A stretch of 64,000 bases of DNA from Pontibacter mangrovi (GCF_006385705.1 NZ_VFRQ01000002.1:186001-250000); one strand, 5' to 3'. Shown: positions 35,287 through 44,179, numbered from the stretch's first letter. Translations and numbers: made by a program. Notes: a model not told the origin generated them from the letters alone.

Positions 35287-35718
35287 CTAGATAGGCTCAC
35301 CGTCACTTTGGTAACTATCCTGTGGCGCAGCAGCTTTTACGATGGCCTCCAGCTGCTCCTGCGAGAAAGGCTTTTGCAGCATGCCAGCCACCAGGGGGCA
35401 GGTAGTGCTGTGGGTACGGTCCTGCTCCCATACCGACGAGGAAAGCACGTATAACCGGCAGCCTTGCGCCCGAAAAGCCGCGGTGTGCTTCTCCAGCTTT
35501 TGCAGCATCTCCCAACCACCCATAAAGGGCATGTTCAGGTCCAGCAACACCAGGTCGGGCAAATTGCCTGCCAGTACGTCCGCCTCCAGCTGCGCCAGCG
35601 CGTCGTGCGTGCTTTCAAAGCCCGATAACCCCGTTTCCGGGGTAGACAGCGTAAAAACCAGCTGCGTCAGGTACAGCGTTATCTGGTCGTCGTCAATGAT
35701 GTATGCTTTCTTTAGCAT
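35287..35718 (-). CDS. Single-domain response regulator
   Basis: A 143-residue receiver with Asp10/Asp11, phospho-acceptor Asp60 in LVLLDLNMPFMGGWE, YVLSSSV with the switch Ser, and Lys in MLQKPFSQE. It has no DNA-binding or enzymatic output. Its ATG lies 26 nt inside the 3' end of the upstream PAS kinase gene, so it is translationally coupled and is almost certainly the kinase's direct target. Rcp1-type lone receivers usually pass the signal by protein binding. Confidence 0.93.
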   Translation of the reverse strand: MLKKAYIIDDDQITLYLTQLVFTLSTPETGLSGFESTHDALAQLEADVLAGNLPDLVLLDLNMPFMGGWEMLQKLEKHTAAFRAQGCRLYVLSSSVWEQDRTHSTTCPLVAGMLQKPFSQEQLEAIVKAAAPQDSYQSDGEPI

Positions 35719-37903
35719 TTGACTTAAATTTTATACTGAATGTAGTGCCGCAGCCGGGCTCCGAAACTACTTTTATACTTCCGTGCAGGGCGTCTAAGTA
35801 TGTTTTTACGAGATACAGGCCCGCCCCGCGCCCTTTGTACCCCCTATGGAACTTCTTGTACAGCTTAAAGATGTGGTCTTTGGCCAGCTCCATGTCCATG
35901 CCGATGCCATTGTCCGTTACCGTCAGCTCCACCTTCTTCTTGGTCTTCACAGCCGAGAGCTTCAGGTGCAGCGGCTCCTGTGCTTTCCGGAACCTGATGG
36001 CGTTGGAGATCAGCTGCTTCAGCACCTCGAACAAGTATGCCTTGTTTGTCCGGAGCACGGCCTGGTTGCGCACCTCCAATTCAACGGTATGCCTGATTTT
36101 GGAGAGCTTGTGCTGCATGGCCGCGATCACTTCATCAAAAAGCTGCCGTAGGTCCACTTCCTCCAAGTCCAACGACATGCTCCCCTCCCGAACAGACAGC
36201 ACCTGGTTCATGTCCCGGATCACATGATCAAGCTTAAAGGCCGACTCGCGCACCCGCAGCAGCGCCTCATCAAACATAATGGAGTTTTTGCCCACCAGCT
36301 GCAGAATATCGGTCAGGCCGATGAGGTTTGCCGCCGGTGCTCGCAGGTTATGCGACACCATGTAGCTGAACTGCTGCAGATCCCGGTTCTGCTGAAACAG
36401 GTCCTGCGCCAGGCGCATCAGGTCCTGCTCCCGCTGTTTACGCTCTGTTATATCGGTGCGGATGGCAATAAACTTTTCCACCTGCCCTGCTTTATTGTAA
36501 ATTGGTGTAATCTCCAGGTAAAACCAAATTTTGCGCCCATCCTTGGCATAATTCAGAACCTCGCCTTTAAACGCCTGCCCGTTGCCAAGCTTCTTTTTAA
36601 GCTTTTTCAGGGTTTTAGCAGAGGTTTCTTCCCCGGCCAGCAGCTCCTGCGGCTCGCGGCCAAAGCAGTCGGCCAAGGTAAACCCCGTCAGGTCTTCAAA
36701 AGCCTCGTTCACCCACTCCATGCGGCAGGCGGCATCCATCACCATCACGCACGTGGTGGTTTTGCTGGCCACCAGCGCCAGCTTCTCCAGCCTGTCGCTT
36801 TCCCGCTTCCGCTCGGTTATGTCCTCAAAGTGCACCGACACGCCCTTGGCTAACGGGTATATCTGGAAACTCAGGACAGAATCGTCTCGCTTGCCCACCG
36901 TTTCCTCGAAGCTCACTGATAACCCGCTTTGCGCCACTTTATTGCACTCCTGGTAAAATTGGGTCTCCATACACTCCGGGAACAACTCCCAGATACAGCT
37001 GCCGATCAGTTCCTCTTTGCTTTTGCCCACATAGGAGGCGTAGTAGGAGTTAACGTAAGTATAGCTCCAATCTTTATCGAGGGAGTAAAAGGACTGCGGG
37101 ATGCGCTCCATGATGTTGTTGAGCAGCTCAGCCTGCTCGGTTACCAGCAGGGTATACTTTTTCTGCAGCGTGATGTCTTTGGCGATGCCCTGCAGGCTTA
37201 CCACCTGACTCTCGATCAGCACGGGAAACACGGTAATGCCCAGGGTGCCCACCTCGCCGCTTGGCCGCACCACCGACAGCTCCAGATACTCTGAGTTGCC
37301 GCCCATGGTGTTTATAAAAGCCTGCGTAGCCGTGGCCATGTTGTCTTTGTGCACAAACTTCTGGAAATGCGAGCCCAGAATCTCCTCGTCCGGGTACTGC
37401 AGCACCTGCGACACCGTTTTGTTGACGCGCACAAACACGCCCTCTGCGTTCAGCTCAAACACAGCGTCGGGGTGGTTGTAGAACAGCGACTCGTAGTGTG
37501 CCTGGCTCCTGTCTTTCAGCTTTTCCTCCATCACGTAGTCTGTCACGTCGCGCGAGTTAGTCACAAAGCCCTTTATCTGATCTACGTCCGTCTTGTTTGT
37601 GATAGAGGCCTCAATCCAGCGCCACTCCCCGCTTTTGGCCCTGAACCTGAACGGGGGCAACAGCGCGCTGGCTTTAGTCACGGCATCGGCCAGCGCCAGC
37701 GTGGTAAAGCCTATGTCTTCTGCATGCACGTACTCAAAGGCGCTCCGCCCCACCATCTCTTGCGGCTGGTAACCCAGAATGTTTAGCACCGAACCGCCCA
37801 CAAAGCTATACCGCCCCTCTGCATCGATGATAGAGATCAGGTCTGTGCTGTTTTCCAGTAGGGCCAAAAAGAAATTGTTTTCACGCTCGTCATTCCAGGG
37901 CAT
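35693..37903 (-). CDS. Four-PAS sensor histidine kinase
   Basis: A 736-residue cytosolic kinase. PAS domains lie at about 8-128, 133-250, 255-370 and 371-495. The second to last ends VHFEDITERKRE and the last opens LALVASKTTTCVMVMD. The phospho-His is His518 (FSYMVSHNLRAP). The ATPase domain contains QLISNAIRF, DNGIGMD and GRGAGLYLVK; the Ala in place of Ile or Ser in that glycine box is mild. It is paired with the coupled receiver gene. Similarity to the kinase at 32140-34692 suggests a local duplication with changed PAS number. Confidence 0.94.
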   Translation of the reverse strand: MPWNDERENNFFLALLENSTDLISIIDAEGRYSFVGGSVLNILGYQPQEMVGRSAFEYVHAEDIGFTTLALADAVTKASALLPPFRFRAKSGEWRWIEASITNKTDVDQIKGFVTNSRDVTDYVMEEKLKDRSQAHYESLFYNHPDAVFELNAEGVFVRVNKTVSQVLQYPDEEILGSHFQKFVHKDNMATATQAFINTMGGNSEYLELSVVRPSGEVGTLGITVFPVLIESQVVSLQGIAKDITLQKKYTLLVTEQAELLNNIMERIPQSFYSLDKDWSYTYVNSYYASYVGKSKEELIGSCIWELFPECMETQFYQECNKVAQSGLSVSFEETVGKRDDSVLSFQIYPLAKGVSVHFEDITERKRESDRLEKLALVASKTTTCVMVMDAACRMEWVNEAFEDLTGFTLADCFGREPQELLAGEETSAKTLKKLKKKLGNGQAFKGEVLNYAKDGRKIWFYLEITPIYNKAGQVEKFIAIRTDITERKQREQDLMRLAQDLFQQNRDLQQFSYMVSHNLRAPAANLIGLTDILQLVGKNSIMFDEALLRVRESAFKLDHVIRDMNQVLSVREGSMSLDLEEVDLRQLFDEVIAAMQHKLSKIRHTVELEVRNQAVLRTNKAYLFEVLKQLISNAIRFRKAQEPLHLKLSAVKTKKKVELTVTDNGIGMDMELAKDHIFKLYKKFHRGYKGRGAGLYLVKTYLDALHGSIKVVSEPGCGTTFSIKFKSNAKESIHH

Positions 37904-38428
37904 AGTCCTACATTTTGAGTCTCCTTACCATCACTACAAAGTATACTTATTGCTTTTGACCTTGGGCACAGGCAGCCGGCACCCGGCTTTACGTTTGGGC
38001 TGCTTTATACTTTATGCCAAACAGCGCTGTAAAGAAACATCTCTAAAGCTTAGCTTATTTACCACTCTTAAAGATAGCAAGCAAATTAAATATGGCACCA
38101 CAGCCAAATGCACTAATATTTCAAAGTATATACCTTAATTATACTTGCCACTTTCGGGGCATGCCATCTGCTGTAACAGATGGTGTTGCACTTAGCCTAC
38201 TTTGCACAGGTGGGCCAGAAAGCTGAAAGTTAAGAACCGCCCTACAGAACAGGAACAGCGGCTGGTGGCCCATACTTATACTTGCATTGTGGGGTGTATT
38301 GTCGGGTAAGAACCGCAATGCCGGCGGCACCGGCACCAGGAAAAGCAGGGACGGAGGCATTTTTTTTACCGCTCCGAAAACAAAAGCCGCTTAACCGTGT
38401 AGTATAGCATCGTGTAAAGAAATTTACG
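37904..38428. other. Gene-free stretch before the PAS-CZB pair
   Basis: About 525 nt between divergent signalling genes. It contains several AAGTATA/TATACTT motifs (near 37938, 38004, 38122, 38140 and 38274) and an inverted repeat CATCTGCTGTAACAGATG near 38163. No convincing frame was found; the short frames present lack codon bias and known motifs. Confidence 0.5.
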
Positions 38429-38457
38429 TTTAGTGCCGTTTATTTAACATACCTTTG
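38429..38457 (+). promoter_or_regulatory. Promoter of the PAS-CZB pair
   Basis: TTTA at 38429-38432, a 17-nt spacer and TACCTTTG at 38450-38457. The spacing and -7 octamer are identical to the receiver-gene promoter at 10155. It leaves about 25-30 nt of leader. Confidence 0.6.
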
Positions 38458-38489
38458 ATACAGTATAAATTGCACAACATCGCCTAGCA

Positions 38490-39737
38490 ATGGACTCATA
38501 TAAGCTACTTGTAAACTTGCCAGACACAGTGGTTTTCCTTTCACCGGACCTGAAAGTACTGGAAGCCACAGACGATTACCTGAAAACAACCATGCAGACG
38601 CGGGAGGGGCTTATCGGGAAAGACTTCCTGGAAATGTTCCCGGACAACCCCACCGAACAGGAGTCTAAGAACATGCTGCTGCTGCGCGAGTCGCTGCTGC
38701 GGGCGATACAAACCAAGAAGCCGGACTACCTCCCTACCATTCGCTACGACATTCCTATTCCTGCCTCGCGGGGCGGCGGATTTGAGAAGCGCTACTGGGA
38801 GGCGGTGCACAAACCTGTTTTGGGCGACGACGGCAACGTGCTTTACGTAATCCAGAAAACCAGCGATGTAACGCAAAGGGAAGTTGCCAAGCGGGCTGCC
38901 GAACTAGAGGAGTCTAAGTATAAGTTTATGATGAACGCATTGCCGCAGCTGATTTATACTGCTGCCCCCGACGGCAAGGCCACCTTTTATAACCAGCGCT
39001 GGTACGACTACACGGGCACTTCCGCAGAAACCCTGGAGCAGCATAGCTGGCAGGAGTCAATTCATCTGGAGGACTTGCTAAGAGTGGAGCAGATAGTGGA
39101 GAAGGCAATGCAGGAGGGCACCGAGTTTCAGGCTGAGGTAAGGATCAAAGACAAAAACGGCCGTTACCGGTGGTTCCTGTCGCGCAGCATCCCAATGCGA
39201 GACAAGCACGGCAATATACTCCTGTGGATAGGCAGCGCGGTCGACATCGATGCCACACGCCAGCTGGTGCTGGAGTTGGAGCAGTCTCATGGGCAGATGG
39301 TGGAGCTCTCGGAGCAGGTGCAGCAGGCGTATGCCAAAGCCGAGGCGGAGCGCAAAGTGCTGGAGCGCCTCGTCATGAAAGCGCCTGTGTTCTTCTGCAT
39401 CCTTCATGGCCCGGAGCACCGCTACCGGCTGCTTAACGAAAAGTACCAGCAGCTGATGCCCAACAAAGAATTAATAGGCAAAACTGTTGCAGAGGCCTTG
39501 CCAGAGGTAGCAGAGCAGGGCTTTGTAAAGGTGCTGGACGAGGTGTATACTACCGGTAAGGACTTTGTGGCAGAGGGCATTCCTGTGATGGTGGACCGCT
39601 ATAACACGGGCAAGCCCGAGCAGATGCACCTCACCTTTATCTACCAGGCTATTTACGACGAGAACCAGAAAGTAACTGGCATCATGGTCTGCGGCTACGA
39701 TTTAGCAGAGCGCAGCAGCACTAAAAACGAAGAATAA
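38490..39737 (+). CDS. PAS-only sensory protein without output domain
   Basis: A 415-residue protein with three PAS domains at about 5-135 (LVNLPDTVVFLSPDLKVLEATDDYL), 140-260 (MNALPQLIYTAAPDGKATFYN, ending WIGSAVDIDATRQ) and 310-408 (MKAPVFFCILHGPEHRYRLLNE). A coiled coil at ~260-305 separates the last two. There is no histidine kinase, cyclase or DNA-binding part. Such proteins in Bacteroidota usually precede a kinase core; here the frame simply stops. A CZB-like gene follows after 44 nt, so the two may form a split sensor. Confidence 0.88.
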   Translation: MDSYKLLVNLPDTVVFLSPDLKVLEATDDYLKTTMQTREGLIGKDFLEMFPDNPTEQESKNMLLLRESLLRAIQTKKPDYLPTIRYDIPIPASRGGGFEKRYWEAVHKPVLGDDGNVLYVIQKTSDVTQREVAKRAAELEESKYKFMMNALPQLIYTAAPDGKATFYNQRWYDYTGTSAETLEQHSWQESIHLEDLLRVEQIVEKAMQEGTEFQAEVRIKDKNGRYRWFLSRSIPMRDKHGNILLWIGSAVDIDATRQLVLELEQSHGQMVELSEQVQQAYAKAEAERKVLERLVMKAPVFFCILHGPEHRYRLLNEKYQQLMPNKELIGKTVAEALPEVAEQGFVKVLDEVYTTGKDFVAEGIPVMVDRYNTGKPEQMHLTFIYQAIYDENQKVTGIMVCGYDLAERSSTKNEE

Positions 39738-39781
39738 ACTTTGCGTTTCTATACTACCACAGTAAAACCTGAACAAGCCGT

Positions 39782-40129
39782 ATGGAGTTAGCCCGCCTGG
39801 ATTTCCAACAACTCAGGGTAAAGCATATTTTCTGCAAGTCTAAAGTGCGGACTGTGCTTTACGGGGCAGGCGACGACAGCAGCTTTTTTCAGAGCCAGAA
39901 CCCCGTGTCGCTGTGGTTTACTTCCGTCGGGCAAGTAAAGTATGGCAAGGAGCCGGAGATGCAGCACCTACACCGGCTGCACCGGGATTTCTCTGTGCTT
40001 TCCGATGAGTTGATAAAAAAATACAAAAGCGGCCAGATTGAACAGGCGCACGCCGGTTTGGCAGAGTTGGGAGAGATGTCTGATAAGTTCCTGAAAATAG
40101 TCTCCTCCCTAGAAATGCGCTATCAGTAA
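39782..40129 (+). CDS. CZB-like (chemoreceptor zinc-binding) protein lacking the Cys ligand
   Basis: A 115-residue all-helical protein resembling the CZB domain. It has the first-helix His15 in LRVKHIFCKSKVRTVLYG, the central NPVSLWFTSVG, and the C-terminal His cluster HLHRLHRDF (His62, 64, 67). The usual zinc site is three His and one Cys, with the Cys just before the G-W turn. Here no Cys is near that turn, and the only Cys is residue 18. Zinc binding may be lost or altered. It is the second gene of a PAS-CZB pair. Confidence 0.75.
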   Translation: MELARLDFQQLRVKHIFCKSKVRTVLYGAGDDSSFFQSQNPVSLWFTSVGQVKYGKEPEMQHLHRLHRDFSVLSDELIKKYKSGQIEQAHAGLAELGEMSDKFLKIVSSLEMRYQ

Positions 40130-40280
40130 GCAATTTTATACTTTGTGATTTTCCCCTGCTCCATCGGTTACAAGCTGTAGTTGGAAGGGCGTCGCAGAAG
40201 TTGCCGGAAGTATAAAATCATAAAAAGCGGGTAAGACTGGCAGCAGGCATGCAGTTGTTTACGCTCATTTCTGTAGCTGT

Positions 40281-41057
40281 TTAACAGCCTTTGCGCAGGT
40301 TATCGGCAAAGGCATTCGGCAGCGCGCTATCCTCTATGGCACGGGCCGCTTTCTCGTAGTCATACTTAAACCGGATAAACTCTACCTGTATACTGTCCTT
40401 GTCCAGCACGGAGCTGCTCTCAACCAAGGTAAGCATCACATAGCCTCCGCGGTTATCGCCATCCTTAGGCTTGCCCACCGAGCCTATATTGACGGCGTGG
40501 CGAAAGCAGTCCTTCTCCCCCTCTCCTGATCTCAGTATCCGGTGGTACGGCTTGTGGGTATGCCCGAAGCACAGGATGTCGGCATTGGCGTTTTGCATCA
40601 GGCGCAGCAGGCTTTTCTCCTCGCGGTCTTCGAACAGGTACTCGTTTACCCTTCTGGGGCTGCCGTGCACAAGCAGCAGGTTCAGTTTGTGGCTGTTTAG
40701 CTGGTACTCTACCCTGATGTGGGCCGGGAGCGTTCGGAGGTAGCGGCGCTGCTCGGGCTTGATGGTTTCGTTGGTGAAGGAGATGGAGATAGCGCCGTTG
40801 GCCTTTTCTTCTTCCGTTTTGTAGGCACAACCGCAGTCGCTGCTTTCCCTGCCAACGCCAAAGTCATAGTTGCCGGCAATGGTGGGGATGTTGCGCCTCC
40901 TGATCTCGTCGATCACTTCATTCGGCCAGATGTTGTAGCCTACCAGGTCGCCGAGGCAGTAGATAAAGTCCGGCTTCCTGCTGTCTACATCCGCAAAGAA
41001 AGCCTCCAGCGCGGGCAGGTTGGCGTGGATGTCGCTGAAGAGCGCTATCTTACTCAT
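40281..41057 (-). CDS. YfcE/MJ0936-type metallophosphoesterase in the ars-like operon
   Basis: A 258-residue calcineurin-like phosphoesterase with all metal motifs: FSDIHANLPAL (Asp9, His11), CLGDLVGY (Asp37), AGNYDFGVG (Asn63; Tyr replaces the usual His of GNHD), LLVHGSPR and CFGHTHKPY. It also carries a CGC pair (Cys75, Cys77) and a C-terminal Cys258. It starts 34 nt after the DUF6428 stop on the same strand, so it belongs to the ArsR operon. Substrate unknown; its place suggests a phosphorylated product in metalloid handling (inference). Confidence 0.9.
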   Translation of the reverse strand: MSKIALFSDIHANLPALEAFFADVDSRKPDFIYCLGDLVGYNIWPNEVIDEIRRRNIPTIAGNYDFGVGRESSDCGCAYKTEEEKANGAISISFTNETIKPEQRRYLRTLPAHIRVEYQLNSHKLNLLLVHGSPRRVNEYLFEDREEKSLLRLMQNANADILCFGHTHKPYHRILRSGEGEKDCFRHAVNIGSVGKPKDGDNRGGYVMLTLVESSSVLDKDSIQVEFIRFKYDYEKAARAIEDSALPNAFADNLRKGC

Positions 41058-41091
41058 TGCTTATCTTATATTTAGCAAGTATAGCGGCAGT

Positions 41092-41547
41092 TTAGCAGCA
41101 GCCACCGCCGGGAGTGCAGGCGTTACCTGTTGCCACTACTTTAAGCTGTTCCATCGGGATGCCGCACTTATCGGGGGCCAGGCAGTTGGTGGTTTTCGAA
41201 AGCAGCACAAAGCTCTTTCCGTTATAGCCAAGGCCATACTTGCCGATGGTATCCCCCTGGTACTCCACCTCAATTTCCAGGTCTTCCATATCCAGCGCTT
41301 TCTCGGACAGGCCAATGATGTGAAGCAGCTTCTGCGGCTTTAGCCTGTGCTCAAAGTCGTTGGCATCCCATAGCTGAAAGTTTGCCACCTTCTCGCTGCG
41401 CACCGTGCCGCCGCAGTCGATGAAGCGCTTGGCAACCACGCCTACCTCCGTTACATGGAAGTGCGCCGGCACCTTTGCCCCGTTCTCCAGTTCAAAATCC
41501 ACCGCCTCCGCAGTTTGCAGTATTTGTTTTACTTCTGATAGTTTCAT
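41092..41547 (-). CDS. DUF6428 family Cys-rich protein
   Basis: A 151-residue soluble protein with MKLSEVKQILQTAEAVDFELENGAKVPAHFHVTEVG (family start, split here by sense), FIDCGGTVR, and a Cys-rich tail with Cys122, 128, 144, 150 and 151 (ending GGGCC). The family often follows ArsR in Bacteroidota arsenic operons. Six Cys and three His would suit As(III), Sb(III) or a similar soft metal. It lies 36 nt downstream of arsR and is read with the metallophosphoesterase. Confidence 0.85.
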   Translation of the reverse strand: MKLSEVKQILQTAEAVDFELENGAKVPAHFHVTEVGVVAKRFIDCGGTVRSEKVANFQLWDANDFEHRLKPQKLLHIIGLSEKALDMEDLEIEVEYQGDTIGKYGLGYNGKSFVLLSKTTNCLAPDKCGIPMEQLKVVATGNACTPGGGCC

Positions 41548-41583
41548 GATAAGTATGGTTAACTACAACAATGAATATACTTG

Positions 41584-41916
41584 TTAGCAACAGGTGGTAT
41601 CCTGCTCTCTGACACCGGACAGCAAAGCAGAGAAATAGCGGTTCAGGTAGTCGAATGCCTTCTCATCCAGGCAATAGCAGATAGCGCTGCCCGCTACCGT
41701 GCCTTTGATGATGCCGGCCTTCTTTAGCTCCTTCAGGTGCTGCGACACAGTTGCCTGCGCCAGCGGCAGTTCAACCACTATATCGCCGCACACGCAGGAT
41801 TTTGCCTTTAGCAGGTGCCCGATAATGGCAACTCTTGCCGGGTGGCCCAAAGCTTTCAGCAGGACGGCGACCTTGTTCTGCTCCGCCGTAAAATGCTCCG
41901 TTTTTGTTAATCCCAT
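41584..41916 (-). CDS. arsR: ArsR/SmtB family metalloregulator
   Basis: A 110-residue winged-helix repressor with ALGHPARVAIIGHLL, CVCGDIV (Cys41, Cys43), the recognition helix PLAQATVSQHLKELK, and YCLDEKAF. Extra Cys at 80, 82, 109 and 110. ArsR proteins release DNA on binding As(III), Sb(III) or other soft metals through Cys thiolates; the C-x-C pair near the recognition helix is the likely site. A perfect palindromic operator is 12 nt upstream. It heads the operon arsR-DUF6428-phosphoesterase. Confidence 0.94.
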   Translation of the reverse strand: MGLTKTEHFTAEQNKVAVLLKALGHPARVAIIGHLLKAKSCVCGDIVVELPLAQATVSQHLKELKKAGIIKGTVAGSAICYCLDEKAFDYLNRYFSALLSGVREQDTTCC

Positions 41917-41928
41917 TGTCCCGATCTT

Positions 41929-41950
41929 TTCATCGTAATATTACGATGAA
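41929..41950 (-). promoter_or_regulatory. ArsR operator
   Basis: A perfect 22-bp palindrome whose centre is CATCGTAATATTACGATG. It lies 12 nt upstream of the arsR start. A TTTTG box (41956-41960 on the minus strand) is at -33 distance, so the operator covers the expected -7 region. This fits autorepression. Confidence 0.85.
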
Positions 41951-42041
41951 TATTTCAAAACAGCAAGAGATAAATGCTCTTGGGGCAAAAGCTTAAAGTA
42001 TGGGTTTGTAGAGGAAGGCCAATCATAGTATAAAATCCTTG

Positions 42042-43220
42042 TCAGTTAACTGCCTGGGCTGGCTGCGGAAGGCTAAGGAAATAGAGGATCACCAGCACCG
42101 TAACGGTTGCCGTGGTTAAGAAGGCCGCCGTAGCCCCAAACTGAAACCAGATAAGCCCCGTCAGCGAGCTTGCCAGCATGGTGCAGATGCTCTGGAAGCC
42201 GGCGTAGGTTCCGATCGCCGTTGCGGTGTCTTTCCTACTTGTGATGTTGGAAATCCATGCCTTGGAGATGCCCTCGGTGGCGGCGGCGTAGATACCGTAG
42301 AGCAGGAACAGGCCGTAAAACAAGTACAGGTTCGTGTTTACCGCCATCCCGAAGTATACGGCTGCAAACAAGCTTAGCCCAATGATGAAGATCGTCTTGA
42401 GCCCGACCTTATCTGCCACCACACCTACCGGGAAAGCAAACAGGGCATAGACAAGGTTATAGAAGATATAGACCCCGATCACCGTTGTGTCATCCAGCCC
42501 GGCCGCCTTTGCCTGCAGCAGCAGAAACACATCAGAACTGTTGAACAGCGTAAAGAGGAGCAGGCCGCCAACTACTTTTCTGTAAGCTGCGGGGCTTTCT
42601 TGCCAGTAATGCAGAAATGAGAAAAACGAGGTCGGCGCCTTGGTTGCTGGTGCAGGAGATCTCTTCTCTCTGAGCAGGAAGGTAGTGCCAACGGCCAGCA
42701 GCCCCGGCACAAACGCTATAAAGAAAAGCGCTTTGTAATGCTCCGGGTGATAGTGAAGGTATACCAACGCCAGGGCCGGGCCGATAACAGCCCCCAGGGT
42801 ATCCATGGAGCGGTGAAACCCGAAGATCTTGCCCTTTGTTTGCGGCGTCGCCTCATCCGACAGGATAGCATCTCTGGCTCCTGTTCTAATGCCTTTCCCG
42901 AACCGGTCGATGGTTCTGGCAAGGAAAATCCAGAGGGGAAACACGAATATGGCCATCATCGGTTTTGACACGGCGCTGAAGGCATACCCCACCTGCACAA
43001 ACGGCACCCGCCTGCCAGAGGCATCCGACATCTTTCCGAAATAGCCTTTGCTCAGTCCTGCAGTGGCTTCGGCAACACCCTCAAGTATACCAATAAGCAC
43101 AACAGAGAAGCCTATGGACTTCAGGTAAATTGGCATGATGGGGTAGAGCATTTCGCTGGCTGTATCGGTAAACAAGCTTACCAGCGACAAAACCCACACT
43201 GTTTTGGAGATATGCTTCAC
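42042..43220 (-). CDS. MFS transporter of the ars-like module
   Basis: A 392-residue, 12-helix major facilitator. The start MKHISKTVWVLSLVSLFTDTASEMLYPIMP, the A-like loop GKMSDASGRRVPFV, and the DRFGKGIRTGARDAILSDEA segment mark it as the MFS group often found by metal-resistance regulators. It lies 125 nt upstream of arsR on the same strand, with the operator between. It may be read through into arsR or be a separate unit. Export of a metalloid or its conjugate is plausible but unproven. It does not resemble ArsJ by eye. Confidence 0.88.
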   Translation of the reverse strand: MKHISKTVWVLSLVSLFTDTASEMLYPIMPIYLKSIGFSVVLIGILEGVAEATAGLSKGYFGKMSDASGRRVPFVQVGYAFSAVSKPMMAIFVFPLWIFLARTIDRFGKGIRTGARDAILSDEATPQTKGKIFGFHRSMDTLGAVIGPALALVYLHYHPEHYKALFFIAFVPGLLAVGTTFLLREKRSPAPATKAPTSFFSFLHYWQESPAAYRKVVGGLLLFTLFNSSDVFLLLQAKAAGLDDTTVIGVYIFYNLVYALFAFPVGVVADKVGLKTIFIIGLSLFAAVYFGMAVNTNLYLFYGLFLLYGIYAAATEGISKAWISNITSRKDTATAIGTYAGFQSICTMLASSLTGLIWFQFGATAAFLTTATVTVLVILYFLSLPQPAQAVN

Positions 43221-43475
43221 TGTTGCTTTGATATCGGGTTAGCCTTAGATCTATTGATATATATGTAAACTTTGCGCCAACTGTTTTCCAATGTCCACTG
43301 TACCTGAGGCCAACTTTACTCGTAGTTCTGCCTTGTATGATGTTGCCAATGTCTTATATTTGTGCGCGTGGTAAAGTATGGCTTATTATGCCCTAACCTG
43401 CCATGCAAAGTATACATTCCGGTGTACAACATTTTTCAGGCTGTAGCAGTGGCTTCTGCCGCAGCTAAAGACCAA

Positions 43476-43547
43476 GGCCCTGTAGTTCAATGGATAGAAT
43501 AGGAGTTTCCTAAACTCTAGATCCAGGTTCGATTCCTGGCAGGGCCA
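43476..43547 (+). tRNA. tRNA-Arg(CCT)
   Basis: A 72-nt cloverleaf: acceptor GGCCCTG with CAGGGCC, anticodon stem GGAGT/ACTCT, loop TTCCTAA with anticodon CCT (reads AGG), and T arm CCAGG-TTCGATT-CCTGG. The discriminator is A; CCA is not encoded. Confidence 0.95.
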
Positions 43548-43834
43548 CAAAACCGCTGACACTGCGCGCCAAGCCATACTATACACCGCTCTCCTGGCCG
43601 TAAAACATTGCTTTCCCAGATAAAATTTCCCAGCCATTTCCCTATCCATCCAGCCTGAACAAAGATTTATACTTCATGCAGGTTTCTCTGCACCTAGTAT
43701 GCCCTCGCTTTGCTTGTGCTACAAACAGTTAAAAAACGCAACGCTCTAGCACCAAGCTACAAATGTTTTGCAGGTGTGTAACATTCTGCGCACGATTACA
43801 TATATATACTACTATACTACATTTCTGGCGCACC

Positions 43835-44179
43835 ATGCTATACACCCGATGCCTCACGTTTGCCGCCTTTTTATTCTGCGCCTGCTCCAGTAACAACGGG
43901 GAGCTGCAGGAACAGGAAAAGGCCACCGTTGCCAGCGAAACAGGGCAAGCAATGCCCCTTCCCGCCGATGTGCTTTATAGCACCAAGTCCCTGATCAACG
44001 GAAAGCTCTACAGCAAACCGGATTTTAAGGCCAGCCCCCTAGCCTATTTCGACACGTCACAAAGTATACAGGTGCTCGACACAACTCATACTTTATTTGC
44101 CAAAGCCCGCATCCGCCGGGATACGGTGCAGTATGTAGGCTACGTGCCTAAAACCATACTTCCGGAGCAAAAGAAATAA
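43835..44179 (+). CDS. Small SH3-like lipoprotein
   Basis: A 114-residue protein from the ATG at 43835; an upstream ATG would put the signal in the middle. The lipobox is FCAC. A linker follows, then a ~65-residue domain (SLINGKLYSKPDF, SQSIQVLDTTHTLFAKARI, TVQYVGYVPKTIL) with the pattern of bacterial SH3 domains, which bind peptidoglycan or peptides. The family cannot be named with certainty. It ends convergently with the T9SS-domain gene over a shared terminator. Confidence 0.78.
   Translation: MLYTRCLTFAAFLFCACSSNNGELQEQEKATVASETGQAMPLPADVLYSTKSLINGKLYSKPDFKASPLAYFDTSQSIQVLDTTHTLFAKARIRRDTVQYVGYVPKTILPEQKK

Noticed and set aside
43386-43649. Minus-strand frame of 87 codons with CQESNLDLEFRKLLFYPLNY
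   Set aside because: It is the antisense translation of the tRNA-Arg gene at 43476-43547, a well-known spurious frame.
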